A stretch of DNA of 64,000 nucleotides from Pelobacter propionicus DSM 2379 (lineage in GTDB: Bacteria > Desulfobacterota > Desulfuromonadia > Geobacterales > Pseudopelobacteraceae). The stretch covers positions 3,895,501 to 3,959,500 of the forward strand of contig NC_008609.1 of the NCBI RefSeq assembly GCF_000015045.1, in the 5' to 3' direction. The notes beneath the pieces were generated by a model that worked only from the letters and a program-made list of their open reading frames with translations, did no database searches and was not told the DNA's origin. How positions within the stretch are numbered: the stretch's first letter is position 1; every line of letters starts with the position of its first letter. Both the position numbers and the translations under genes were made by a program. Positions 8,818 to 16,961 of the stretch are shown here, one piece after another.

Positions 8818-9237
8818 GACGTACTCCACCCTCCCCCGCAAGAGAACGATCTGGTTCCGTGGTTTCCCTGATGGTGAAAAGATGACCCGCTAAATGACGT
8901 GTGATTCCAATTCCAACTCAAAGCGCTCTCTTCGTTGGCTCGTCGAAGGCTCCTCAACGTACCATCTGTACGCCTCCGTCACCTTCTCACCGCCTTGATA
9001 TCATCTTTGATTTGAAACGGGAATGAAGCCCTCTGCGCTACGGGCAGGTACTCGCGCCGAGACTGCCCGAGTAAGAGTATACATCCTTTTCAGTCTTTTT
9101 CATTTTTGGTACATCGCGTTCTGAGCCAAGCCGCTGTGTCACGGTTCGGACCGGGGGAGCTGTGGAAGAAAAAAGGGAAATGCCGAATAATGCCGGTATC
9201 CCCCGATGCTGCTTTACATACGAGTTGTGTGCCTGGA
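8818..9237 (-). other. Leader/intergenic region of the hydrogenase operon with structured RNA-like segment
   Basis: This 420-bp gap separates panD from the hydrogenase operon. Read on the minus strand it holds a candidate -10 (TATACT, 9076-9081), a nested hairpin (9041-9069), a short reading frame (GTG 8982 to TAG 8890, 30 codons with no clear ribosome binding site) and a small perfect inverted repeat, CGTAC-5-GTACG (8958-8972). The segment from about 8885 to 9075 has an organised look unlike random spacer. I suspect, from memory of related genomes only, that it is a dispersed family repeat. No known riboswitch class fits. Confidence 0.45.
9041..9081 (-). promoter_or_regulatory. Candidate -10 and nested 5' hairpin of the hydrogenase operon transcript
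   Basis: TATACT (minus strand, 9076-9081) is a good -10 match; the -35 is poor. Immediately downstream, CGGGCAG (9041-9047) pairs with CTGCCCG (9063-9069), enclosing a second stem CTCG/CGAG (9051-9054 with 9058-9061). TACTCG at 9049-9054 can alternatively pair with CGAGTA at 9068-9073, so two mutually exclusive folds exist. No T-tract follows, so it is not a simple terminator. Confidence 0.4.
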
Positions 9238-9633
9238 TCAGTGTACGCAGCGCACCCTGGCCTGTCCCGCCTCTTCGGCGCGGGTCGGCAGCATGCGGTT
9301 TTTTCCGTCAACGAAGACCAGCTTCGGTTCGTGCTTGATGGCGGCCTGATTGCTCATGTTCACGAAACTGGCGATGATGACGACGTCCTTGGGTGCAACC
9401 AGCCGCGCGGCGGCTCCGTTGAGGCAGATGACTCCCGAGCCCCGCTCACCCTCGATGGCATAGGTTTCCAGGCGACTGCCGTTGGTGACATCCCATACAG
9501 CCACTTTCTCGTAGGAAACGATGTCGGCGGCATCCATCAGGTCGCGGTCGATGGTGATGCTTCCCTCGTACTCCAGGTCAGCTCCGGTGATCGTTGCGCG
9601 GTGGATCTTGCTCTTCAGCATGATTCTTTCCAT
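9238..9633 (-). CDS. panD: Aspartate 1-decarboxylase
   Basis: Makes beta-alanine from aspartate for pantothenate synthesis, using a pyruvoyl group made by self-cleavage. The cleavage site YEGS with Ser25 is present, followed by [11 protein letters not shown] and [14 protein letters not shown], as in the E. coli enzyme; length (131 residues) is normal. ATG 9633 gives the same start-to-Ser25 spacing as E. coli PanD. The IS element lies immediately upstream, cutting the gene off from panBC; without the insert its start would lie 2 bp after the panC stop. Expression must now come from read-through or an IS-borne promoter. Confidence 0.93.
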
Positions 9634-9653
9634 GACTACCTATTCTCCCCTAG

Positions 9654-11330
9654 GAGTCTGTCGGGCTTAACGCATTCAGCCGTCATCTCCAGGGCGTTTT
9701 CAATTGGTTAACCTGCTGTATTTATTGAATAAGTCGTCAGCTTTAGCTTGCGTTTTCTTGGTGTATCCCGTATATTTGTCCGGTAATATCAACTGGTTAG
9801 GTATCGGGGTTGACTATGAAATCAAAGTTTATTGAAGTTGACCGGGAAACACCCTATCTGCTCCCGCCATCGCTGCAGGATTGGCTACCAGAAAAGCACT
9901 TGGCCCGGTTTGTGGTCGAAATTGTCGAACAGCTCGACCTGCGCTCTTTGAAAGCTACCTATGCCGGCCGAGGCTCGCAGCCCTATAACCCTGAGATGCT
10001 GGTAGCATTGTTGTTTTACGGTTATGCGACAGGCGTATTCTCCAGCCGGAAGCTTGAGCGCAGCACCTACGACTCCGTGGCATTCCGGTTCATAGCGGCA
10101 AACAGTCATCCTGACCACGATACCATTGCCACCTTCCGCCGGCGTTTTCTGCCGCAACTGAACAAGCTGTTTGCCCAGATTCTGCTGATCGCTCATCAGA
10201 TGGAGGTGCTGAAACTGGGCAACGTTAGTTTGGATGGCAGCAAAATCAAGGCGAACGCCTCCAAGCACAAGGCGCTGAGCTATGAGCATGCCTGCAAGCT
10301 TGAAGAGCAGATCAAGGCTGAGGTTGGCGAACTGCTCAAAAAGGCCGAGGCAGCGGACCGTGCCGATATTCCGGACGGCATGAACATCCCCGAAGAACTG
10401 GAACGTCGGGAAAAGCGTCTTTCCGCCATTGCCGCAGCCAAGGTCGAGATCGAAAAACGAGCCGCTGAGCGCCATGCTCGTGAACAGGCCGCTTATGAGA
10501 AGAAAGTCGCCGAACGGGCCAAGAAGGAGCAGGCAACGGGCAAGAAGGCCAAGGGGAAAGAGCCGAAACCGCCCAAATCCGGCCCCACTGCCAAAGATCA
10601 GGTCAATCTGACCGATGAAGAGTCGCGGATCATGCCGACCTCCGGTGGCGGATTCGAGCAGACTTACAACGCCCAGGCCGGTGTGGATACAGCATCAAAG
10701 CTCATCGTTTCGGCCCATGTTACCCAGAATCCCAATGACAAACAGGAGCTGACACCGACCCTGGAGAACCTGGCGGCGCTGCCTGAGAAGCTTGGCAAGG
10801 CAACCGATCTGGTAGCTGACAGTGGCTACTTCAGCGAAACCAATGTAACTGCCTGTGAGGAGAACGGGATAACTCCCTACATTGCCGTAGACCGGCAGAG
10901 TCACAACGTGCCACTGATGGAGCGCTTTGCCGAACCGCCGCCGTTACCCGAAGATGCCGATTCCGTGGCCAGAATGAAGCATCGCCTGAAGACACCTTCC
11001 GGCAAGGCGATCTACGCCCAGCGAAAAGTCACCTCGGAACCGGTCTTCGGCATCATCAAGGCGGTCATGGGATTCAGAAGCTTTCTTCTTCGTGGCTTTG
11101 AAGCAGTAAAAGGCGAATGGAACCTCGTCTGCATGGCCTACAACATCAAACGGCTGCATGTCTTGGCCGGATAGAATGAGAAATAGCGAAAATCAGCCTG
11201 TAATAACCGCAGTCATCGCTGAAAGGGCTGAATTAACCAGGTTGCCGGTGGGAAGACGAACACATACGGAACTTTTTTAATCGGCTTGGCCACAAAAGAG
11301 GGCGCCCCTGAGGTCAAGCCCGACAGACTC
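9654..11330 (+). mobile_element. IS1182-family-like insertion sequence between panC and panD
   Basis: A 1.68-kb element bounded by a perfect 15-bp inverted repeat, GAGTCTGTCGGGCTT (9654-9668) and its complement (11316-11330). Each end is flanked outward by CTAG (9650-9653 and 11331-11334), which looks like a 4-bp palindromic target duplication. It encodes one intact transposase on the opposite strand to the pan genes. Joining the flanks at a single CTAG restores a plausible panC-panD junction, so the ends are well defined. Confidence 0.88.
9816..11174 (+). CDS. IS1182-family transposase
   Basis: A 452-residue DDE transposase. The N-terminal DUF772-type domain carries PYNPEMLVALLFYGYATGVFSSR. 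Catalytic aspartates are in NVSLDGSKIKA and DLVADSGYFSET, and the glutamate is in SEPVFGIIKAVMGFR. A central Lys/Ala/Glu-rich coiled region (about residues 160-260) is typical of this family. The frame opens at TTG 9810, but ATG 9816 has a GGGG-containing site upstream and is preferred. There is no frameshift or stop, so the element may still be active. Confidence 0.9.
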   Translation: MKSKFIEVDRETPYLLPPSLQDWLPEKHLARFVVEIVEQLDLRSLKATYAGRGSQPYNPEMLVALLFYGYATGVFSSRKLERSTYDSVAFRFIAANSHPDHDTIATFRRRFLPQLNKLFAQILLIAHQMEVLKLGNVSLDGSKIKANASKHKALSYEHACKLEEQIKAEVGELLKKAEAADRADIPDGMNIPEELERREKRLSAIAAAKVEIEKRAAERHAREQAAYEKKVAERAKKEQATGKKAKGKEPKPPKSGPTAKDQVNLTDEESRIMPTSGGGFEQTYNAQAGVDTASKLIVSAHVTQNPNDKQELTPTLENLAALPEKLGKATDLVADSGYFSETNVTACEENGITPYIAVDRQSHNVPLMERFAEPPPLPEDADSVARMKHRLKTPSGKAIYAQRKVTSEPVFGIIKAVMGFRSFLLRGFEAVKGEWNLVCMAYNIKRLHVLAG

Positions 11331-12168
11331 CTAGTACGGTGTTATCGATAAGACGCGTTGTTCCAACGTTAACAGCCAGGGCGAACAGCGTGTCACCGGC
11401 TGCCTCGGATATGGGTTGCAGTGTTGCCTCGTTGCGGAACTCCAGGTAGTCGATCTTGAGCAGCGCCTCCTGGCTGATGATGTCCCGGGCCATGCGCGAG
11501 AGCGCCTCGACGGAGCGCTCTCCGGCGGCATACGCGTTGCGCACGGCGGCTATGGAGCGGGAGAGGGCCAGGGCACTCTGACGCTCCGGAGGAGCGAGGT
11601 AAGCGTTGCGCGAACTCATGGCCAGGCCGTCGCTTTCCCGGACGATGGGCATGCCGACGATAGTCACCCCCTGGCTCAGGTCGGCGACCATGCGCCTGAT
11701 CACGGCCAGCTGCTGGTAATCCTTGCGCCCAAACAGCGCAATGTCGGGCATGACGATGTTGAACAGCTTGGTCACCACCGTTGCCACGCCGTCGAAATGC
11801 CCGGGCCGGCTGGCTCCGCACAGCGGCTGCGATACCCTGGACACGCTGATGGAGGTCTGGAATTCCTCGGGATACATCTCCGTGGCGGAAGGGGTGAAGA
11901 CGATGTCCACCCCGCAGTCGGCAGCAACGCCCAGGTCCCGCTCCAGGTCCCGCGGGTAGCGGTCCAGGTCTTCGTTCCGGCCGAACTGGATCGGATTGAC
12001 GAACAGGGAGAGCACCAGGATATCGCCCCGTGCGCGTCCCTCCCGCAGCAGCGAGGCATGCCCCTCGTGCAGGAACCCCATGGTGGGGACAAAGGCGATG
12101 CTCTTGCCCTGCTGTTTCAGAGAGCGGGCGGTTGTCTGCATTTCGTTGATGCCGGCGATGATGTTCAT
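11314..12168 (-). CDS. panC: Pantothenate synthetase with IS-altered C-terminus
   Basis: Joins pantoate and beta-alanine using ATP. Family motifs are [18 protein letters not shown] (HIGH-type), [30 protein letters not shown] and [13 protein letters not shown] (KMSKS-type); length (284) is normal. The insertion sequence begins within the last codons: the present end, LGVCRA, is read from the IS inverted repeat. Joining the flanks instead gives ...DNTVLGENR and a TAG two bases before the panD ATG. The affected residues are at the extreme C-terminus, so activity is probably kept. Confidence 0.93.
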   Translation of the reverse strand: MNIIAGINEMQTTARSLKQQGKSIAFVPTMGFLHEGHASLLREGRARGDILVLSLFVNPIQFGRNEDLDRYPRDLERDLGVAADCGVDIVFTPSATEMYPEEFQTSISVSRVSQPLCGASRPGHFDGVATVVTKLFNIVMPDIALFGRKDYQQLAVIRRMVADLSQGVTIVGMPIVRESDGLAMSSRNAYLAPPERQSALALSRSIAAVRNAYAAGERSVEALSRMARDIISQEALLKIDYLEFRNEATLQPISEAAGDTLFALAVNVGTTRLIDNTVLGVCRA

Positions 12169-12185
12169 GGTTTTCCCCGAATACT

Positions 12186-12219
12186 AAAAACTCCGCCCGG
12201 GTCATGCCCTGGGCGGAGT
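12186..12219 (-). terminator. Intrinsic terminator-like hairpin between panB and panC
   Basis: On the minus strand ACTCCGCCC (12211-12219) pairs with GGGCGGAGT (12190-12198) and is followed by a T run (12186-12190). It lies in the 58-bp gap between panB and panC, so it should lower panC expression relative to panB unless read through. Confidence 0.7.
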
Positions 12220-12226
12220 CGTTGCA

Positions 12227-13036
12227 TCAATTGAAGGAGTGTTCCTCGGTGGGGAAGGCGCCTGAGCGAACCTCCTCCACATACCTGTTGACGGCATCGG
12301 TGATGACCGGAGCCAGTTCAGCGTAGCGTTTGACGAACTTGGGTGAATACTTCTCACACAGCCCCAGAATGTCGTGGATCACCAGCACCTGGCCGTCGCA
12401 GTCGGGGCCGGCGCCGATGCCGATGGTGGGGATGGAGAGCTCCGCGGTGATGCTGGCCGCCAGGGAGGAGGGAATACCCTCCAGCACGATGGAAAACGCT
12501 CCGGCAGCCTGAACCGCCAGGGCATCCTCCATGATCCGCTCCGCCTGTTCCTTGCGACCCTGTACCCTGTAGCCCCCCATGCGATGGATGGACTGGGGTG
12601 TCAGGCCGATGTGCCCCATGACCGGGATGTCGATGGAGGTCACCGCCCGGATCACGTGGGACATGTTCATGCCCCCCTCGATCTTGACCGCCTGGGCGCC
12701 CCCCTCCTGGATCATCCTGCCGCAGTTGCGACAGGCCTCTTCGACGCTCACCTGGTAGGACATGAAAGGCATGTCGGTCACCAGCACTGCCTGCGGCTTG
12801 GCGCGGGCGACGGCCCTGGTGTGGTAGATCATCTCATCCATGGTGACGCTCAACGTGTTGTCATGACCGGAGAAGACAACTCCCAGGGAGTCCCCCACCA
12901 GGATGGCATCAACGCCGCCGCTGTCCACCAACCGCGCAAAGGGGTAGTCGTAGGCGGTCATCATGGTGATGCGCCGCCGCTCCTGCTTCATCTTGAGTAT
13001 GTCCGGTATGGTCACTTTTTTTCGCATATCGCTCAT
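12227..13036 (-). CDS. panB: Ketopantoate hydroxymethyltransferase
   Basis: First step of the pantoate branch: adds a hydroxymethyl group from methylene-tetrahydrofolate to ketoisovalerate. Family motifs present: TAYDYPFARLVD, AILVGDSLGVVFSGHDNTL (metal-binding Asp), DMPFMSYQ, KIEGG and GHIGLTPQS. Length is about 269 residues, normal. Two starts are plausible, ATG 13036 and ATG 13027, neither with a strong ribosome binding site; a TTG at 13051 is unlikely. ATG 13036 overlaps the stop codon of a short upstream reading frame, which may supply the ribosomes. First gene of the pan cluster. Confidence 0.93.
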   Translation of the reverse strand: MSDMRKKVTIPDILKMKQERRRITMMTAYDYPFARLVDSGGVDAILVGDSLGVVFSGHDNTLSVTMDEMIYHTRAVARAKPQAVLVTDMPFMSYQVSVEEACRNCGRMIQEGGAQAVKIEGGMNMSHVIRAVTSIDIPVMGHIGLTPQSIHRMGGYRVQGRKEQAERIMEDALAVQAAGAFSIVLEGIPSSLAASITAELSIPTIGIGAGPDCDGQVLVIHDILGLCEKYSPKFVKRYAELAPVITDAVNRYVEEVRSGAFPTEEHSFN

Positions 13037-13095
13037 CCCGTTTTTTCCCAAAAAAAAACACGCTCCAGGGGCGCGTGACGGACAGACTTTGCCAT
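13033..13095 (-). CDS. Possible 20-residue leader peptide upstream of panB
   Basis: A short frame from ATG 13095 to TGA 13033 overlaps the panB ATG (ATGA at 13033-13036). It begins MAKSVRHAP and ends FFWEKTG. Its codons run through the terminator-like hairpin and A/T tract at 13050-13077, the arrangement expected of a translated attenuator or a coupling ORF. The ribosome binding site is weak and there is no run of one amino acid, so this is a hypothesis from layout only. Confidence 0.3.
   Translation of the reverse strand: MAKSVRHAPLERVFFWEKTG
13050..13077 (-). terminator. Terminator-like hairpin just upstream of panB
   Basis: On the minus strand CACGC (13073-13077) pairs with GCGTG (13059-13063) across a 9-base loop and is followed by nine Ts (13050-13058). 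It lies only 14 bases before the panB ATG and downstream of the candidate promoter, so it would act in the panB leader (attenuation) rather than merely ending the chemoreceptor transcript. The 5-bp stem is modest. Confidence 0.45.
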
Positions 13096-13227
13096 GGTGG
13101 CAGCATGCCTGAGGGGATATTCCCTTCCGTCCCGGTTCGCCTTCGAATCCGCGCGGTATGTGGTTACTGTATGGCCATCAGCTTCCAATCGGCTCCCGTG
13201 GGTAGCCGTTGTCGTTTGAAAGTGTAA

Positions 13228-13256
13228 TTTATAGCAAAAAACGAAAGCTGTTTCCA
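13228..13256 (-). promoter_or_regulatory. Candidate sigma-70 promoter for panBCD
   Basis: On the minus strand TGGAAA (13251-13256) and TATAAA (13228-13233) are separated by exactly 17 bp. This would give a leader of about 185 nt before panB, containing the short ORF and hairpin described separately. It lies between the chemoreceptor gene and panB, so the two genes need not share a transcript. Confidence 0.45.
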
Positions 13257-13300
13257 GATAAAAATACACTGGGGCCGGGCGGGCAGAGCGCCAGCGGGCC

Positions 13301-15292
13301 TCAGAGTTGGCAGGTGAGGTTCTTCATGGACTCCAGGTCCTTGACCACCTCCGCGCTCTGGTTGCGGCGCTGTTCCATGTTGTCGAACATCTCCCTGACC
13401 ATGTCGCTGACCGACTCCACGGAGTGGCGGATCTGGTGGCCATCCCGCACCTGGCGGGAGGTTGAATCGACCATTTCGTGGGCCATCTCGGTGATGGTTT
13501 CGATGGAGCGGGCAATGCTGCGGGTCGCCTTGGCCTGATCCGCTGAAGCCGCCAGTATCTGGGATGTCATGGAGCTGATCTCTTCCATGGAGGTGGCCAC
13601 CATACGGACACTGGCCACCTGTTCCCGGGTGGCCTGTTTGATCTGCTGGGTCATGTCCATGGAGCAGGCCGAACTGTCGTGGATCGCCCTGAGCGCCTCG
13701 CCCGTGGAGGAGCCCAGCTCCACGCCGCGCTGGACAAGCTCTTTGCTGGCGGTGATGTTGTCGGCGGCGGTGCGGGACTCGGACAGGATCTCTTTGATGA
13801 TGCCGGTGATCTCGCCGGTGGAGTGGCCGGTCTGCAGCGACAGGTTGCGGATCTCGTCGGCCACGACGCCGAAGCTCTTGCCGTACTCCCCGGCCTGGGC
13901 CGCGATGATGGCGGCATTGAAGGCCAAAAGATTGGTGCGCTTGGTGATGTCGTTGATAACGTTGACGACGTTTTCGATGCGGGCGCTGTTCTCCGCCAGA
14001 CGGCTGATTGCCGTATAGGAGAGCTCGACCGAGGACTGGATCTCGGCCAGGGAATTGATCGTTTCGGTGACCACGCTGAAGCTCTCGTCGGCCCGGGACT
14101 TGACCTGGCTGGAGACCTCATGGGAGATGGCGGCGCTCTGTTCCACGTTGTTGATGGTTCTGGTGATCCCCTCCATGGCCGCCGCGGACTGCCGCACAAT
14201 TCCGGCCAAGTGGTCCAGGTTGCGGGTCACCTGTTCGATGGCCACGGAGATCTCGTTGACGGCCATGCCGGTCTCGTCAACCGCCGCCATGACCCCCTCG
14301 GATGCGGAGGCTATGGCGCCAGACCCCTCGGCCACCGAATCCACCGCCTCCTTCAGCTCAACGACGTTGCGCGAATACTCCGGCCGACTGCCCAGCAGGA
14401 AGGCGAAGGAATTCTCCAGTTCGCTGGTCAGGGCATCGATGGAGGTGAGCAGGTTGATGCGGGTAATGGCCGATGCCACCTGGTCGGCGAAGAGCATGAT
14501 GGTGTCCACGTCCGAGTCGTTCAGGGCGCGTTTGCTGGTCTTGTTGTCGATGCCGAAGGCGCCGATGGCCTCCCCCTTGACCACGATGGGGCAGAGGATG
14601 AAGCTGCGCGAGCGGAGGGGAGCCTGGCGACGGTGCGGTTCCTGGATCTGGTAATCCTGGGGATAGCGCGAGATGTCGTCGATCAGGAAGACCTTCTTCT
14701 CGCTGAGGCACTTGTAGATGACGCCGATGGAGGGATCCAGCGGCAGGGTGACGCCGGTTATGTCGAAGCTGTCGCTTCCGGTGGCGGTGACGAAGCGGAT
14801 CCGCTGGCCATGCTGGGTCATCAGGATGTTGACCCGTTCGTACCCCAGGATTTCGTGCAGCCCCTCGGCGCAGAGCAGCAGGATCTCCTCCAGGTTGAGC
14901 GAGGTCTGGATTTTGCTGCTGATGTGATGGAAGTTCTTAATGTTGTTGTCCAGCACCTGGTAGCGGTTCTGGAAGAGGTCCTTCTGGGAGGCGACTTCCC
15001 GGTGGAGCTGGGCCAGTTCGGCGGAGCGCCTGCGCCGTTCGTCGCCGTAGGAACCGATCAGGAAGCCGAGCAGAGCAAGAACCAGGGCCGTGCCGATCCC
15101 CATGTATGCGTAGAGGGCGAGATGCTCGCCACTCAGCAGGATGTCACCCAGCGCCTGCTCCACGAGCGGCTTACCGCCTGTGCGGAACAGCAGCAGCCTC
15201 AGGACGATCCAACCGACGGGCGCGCCGATGCCCAGCATGAAACCGATCAGGGAGAAGAGGGTGGCGTGCCTTGTCATGGGACTGGTGCTCAT
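13301..15292 (-). CDS. Methyl-accepting chemotaxis protein with GAF sensor domain
   Basis: A 663-residue chemoreceptor. Two membrane helices (about residues 10-85) are followed by a coiled segment, a GAF domain (about 130-290; [20 protein letters not shown]) and a long signalling domain. The hairpin tip reads [30 protein letters not shown]. The usual tip has E and R in NAAIEAARAGE; here they are I and Q. There is no periplasmic sensor domain, so the signal is probably cytoplasmic. ATG 15292 has GGGGAG upstream; the frame opens one codon earlier with TTG. It lies 15 bp after the PilZ gene and is likely cotranscribed with it. Confidence 0.88.
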   Translation of the reverse strand: MSTSPMTRHATLFSLIGFMLGIGAPVGWIVLRLLLFRTGGKPLVEQALGDILLSGEHLALYAYMGIGTALVLALLGFLIGSYGDERRRRSAELAQLHREVASQKDLFQNRYQVLDNNIKNFHHISSKIQTSLNLEEILLLCAEGLHEILGYERVNILMTQHGQRIRFVTATGSDSFDITGVTLPLDPSIGVIYKCLSEKKVFLIDDISRYPQDYQIQEPHRRQAPLRSRSFILCPIVVKGEAIGAFGIDNKTSKRALNDSDVDTIMLFADQVASAITRINLLTSIDALTSELENSFAFLLGSRPEYSRNVVELKEAVDSVAEGSGAIASASEGVMAAVDETGMAVNEISVAIEQVTRNLDHLAGIVRQSAAAMEGITRTINNVEQSAAISHEVSSQVKSRADESFSVVTETINSLAEIQSSVELSYTAISRLAENSARIENVVNVINDITKRTNLLAFNAAIIAAQAGEYGKSFGVVADEIRNLSLQTGHSTGEITGIIKEILSESRTAADNITASKELVQRGVELGSSTGEALRAIHDSSACSMDMTQQIKQATREQVASVRMVATSMEEISSMTSQILAASADQAKATRSIARSIETITEMAHEMVDSTSRQVRDGHQIRHSVESVSDMVREMFDNMEQRRNQSAEVVKDLESMKNLTCQL

Positions 15293-15307
15293 CAACCGGC
15301 GACTCCC

Positions 15308-15682
15308 CTACTTCTGGTGGGCCAGCTTCTCGTCCATGGCGTGGTAGATCTCTTCCATCACCTTTTCGGAGTCCTTCATGTTGTAGGAGATGATGTTTTT
15401 CAGGTGGGTGTAGGAGTCCAGTTCGATCTGCTCAAAGGTAAAACCGATGCCGTCCTCAGTCAGCCGACAGGCCCTCCCGCTCAGGTTGACCTCGATCTCC
15501 GGTTCTGAACCGGTGAGCTGGATGCTGATCTCCACCGCTTCCCCCGTGGCAATCTGTTCGCCGGTGACCAGAAACATGCCGTTCATGCTCAGATTTTCCA
15601 CACTGCCCTGGAACTGGCGCTCGGCTGTCCTGACGGTTGCGTTTACCCTGAATCTGACGCGGGAAAATTTTCTGGTGTTCAT
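15308..15682 (-). CDS. PilZ domain protein
   Basis: A 124-residue single-domain PilZ protein, expected to bind cyclic di-GMP. The N-terminal RKFSRVRFR segment supplies the RxxxR motif and NLSMNGMFL the (D/N)xSxxG motif. The C-terminal part (YTHLKNIISYNMKDSEKVMEEIYHAMD) is helical. ATG 15682 has GAGGAG upstream. It directly precedes the chemoreceptor gene, suggesting c-di-GMP input into that signalling unit, though this is inference from position. Confidence 0.85.
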   Translation of the reverse strand: MNTRKFSRVRFRVNATVRTAERQFQGSVENLSMNGMFLVTGEQIATGEAVEISIQLTGSEPEIEVNLSGRACRLTEDGIGFTFEQIELDSYTHLKNIISYNMKDSEKVMEEIYHAMDEKLAHQK

Positions 15683-15857
15683 GGCTCAACTCCTCATGAA
15701 TCGGGTACGACCGGGCCCGGCTTCGCTTCTTTCACGTCCCTGCGCTGGCAGGGGGGGCGTACCTGTCCTGCCCGCGGCGAGGGTCGGTGCTTTACGCATA
15801 CCATGTAAGCCGAAGCGAATCAAGGAGTAAGCCATGGACTTTTCAGTTACTTCCCTG

Positions 15858-15886
15858 TTGTCAGCAGGGCGTGAGTAGCCTATACT
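15858..15886 (+). promoter_or_regulatory. Promoter of mnmH
   Basis: TTGTCA (15858-15863) and TATACT (15881-15886) with a 17-bp spacer are both 5/6 matches to sigma-70 consensus. The start codon of mnmH at 15910 follows after a leader of under 20 nt that contains GGAGAG. The promoter overlaps a 14-codon frame (ATG 15834) with a strong ribosome binding site, which may be a relic or chance. Confidence 0.6.
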
Positions 15887-15909
15887 CGCCGGCCGGAGAG
15901 TACAAGCAG

Positions 15910-16959
15910 ATGCCTGAAACGTTATCATTCACACCGGAGCTGCTGGACAGCCACTGTATCGTCGATGTCAGGACGCCACTGGAGTTCATTGAGGACCACC
16001 TGCCGGGGGCCGTCAATGTTCCGATCCTGACCGATCAGGAGCGGGTGGAGATCGGCACCATCCACAACCGGATCGGGCCGCGGGAGGCCCGCATGCGCGG
16101 ACTGGAGCTGACCTGCGGCCGCTTCGCCGACATGGTGCGTCAGGTGTTTGGCCTTGCCCAGGGGCGGCCGACACTGGTCTACTGCTGGCGTGGAGGGCTG
16201 CGCAGCCGCTCCATGGCAGTCCTGCTGGAGGCAACTGGCCAGCGGGTGTTCCAGCTTGCCGGCGGCTACAAGTCCTTCCGCAATCATGTCAACGATTACT
16301 TCCAGTGTTTTGAGCCGCAGGCTCCCCTGATCGTCCTGCACGGCATGACCGGAACCGGCAAGACGACCTTTCTCAACCGCCTCGACCGCGGGAAGTGGAC
16401 TCCCATCGACCTGGAGGGGTTGGCCTGCCACCGCGGCTCGGCCTTCGGCTCCCTGGGACTCGAACAGGACCTGAGCCAGAAGCGCTTCGACACGCTGCTC
16501 TGGGAAGCCTTCCGTAAGGCGCCAGTCGACCGCCCCATCGTCCTGGAGGGGGAGAGCCAGCGCATCGGCAGGATCATGCTCCCCGGACGGCTGTATGAGG
16601 CCATGTCCGACGGCTACCGCATCTGGTGCAGCGCCAGCCTGGAGACCCGCGTCAAACGCCTGGCTGAGGAGTATGCCCGCGAGGAGTACCGTGACGAGAT
16701 GGCCGCGTCGCTCACCCGCATCAGGAAGAAGCTGGGTGGTCCCCACTACGCCGAACTGTCCGGGATGCTTGAGCGCTGGGATGTGGAGGGGCTGGGACGT
16801 GGGTTGATCGAGCAGTACTACGACAAGCTCTACTACAAGCACCGCCCCTGGGAGCCGGATCTGGAGATAGACCTGGAGGATTTCGGCCAGGCTGAGCAGC
16901 GGCTGGAGGCGTTCCTGGCCGAGCTCAAGAAACCTGCGCCAGGGGATGGCGAGGGGTGA
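15910..16959 (+). CDS. mnmH: tRNA 2-selenouridine synthase
   Basis: Also called SelU or YbbB. It replaces sulfur by selenium in the wobble thiouridine of tRNAs, using selenophosphate. The 349-residue protein has an N-terminal rhodanese domain (catalytic Cys in LVYCWRGGLRSRS) and a C-terminal P-loop domain (Walker A GMTGTGKTTFL). Length is close to E. coli SelU (364). The frame is open back to 15787, but ATG 15910 has GGAGAG upstream and starts just before the rhodanese domain. It implies the organism makes selenophosphate. Confidence 0.9.
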   Translation: MPETLSFTPELLDSHCIVDVRTPLEFIEDHLPGAVNVPILTDQERVEIGTIHNRIGPREARMRGLELTCGRFADMVRQVFGLAQGRPTLVYCWRGGLRSRSMAVLLEATGQRVFQLAGGYKSFRNHVNDYFQCFEPQAPLIVLHGMTGTGKTTFLNRLDRGKWTPIDLEGLACHRGSAFGSLGLEQDLSQKRFDTLLWEAFRKAPVDRPIVLEGESQRIGRIMLPGRLYEAMSDGYRIWCSASLETRVKRLAEEYAREEYRDEMAASLTRIRKKLGGPHYAELSGMLERWDVEGLGRGLIEQYYDKLYYKHRPWEPDLEIDLEDFGQAEQRLEAFLAELKKPAPGDGEG

Positions 16960-16961
16960 CA

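Noticed and set aside
259-8893. Many long plus-strand frames opposite the hydrogenase genes
   Set aside because: They are rich in His, Gln, Gly and Asp with no family motifs, the usual look of antisense frames of GC-rich membrane protein genes.
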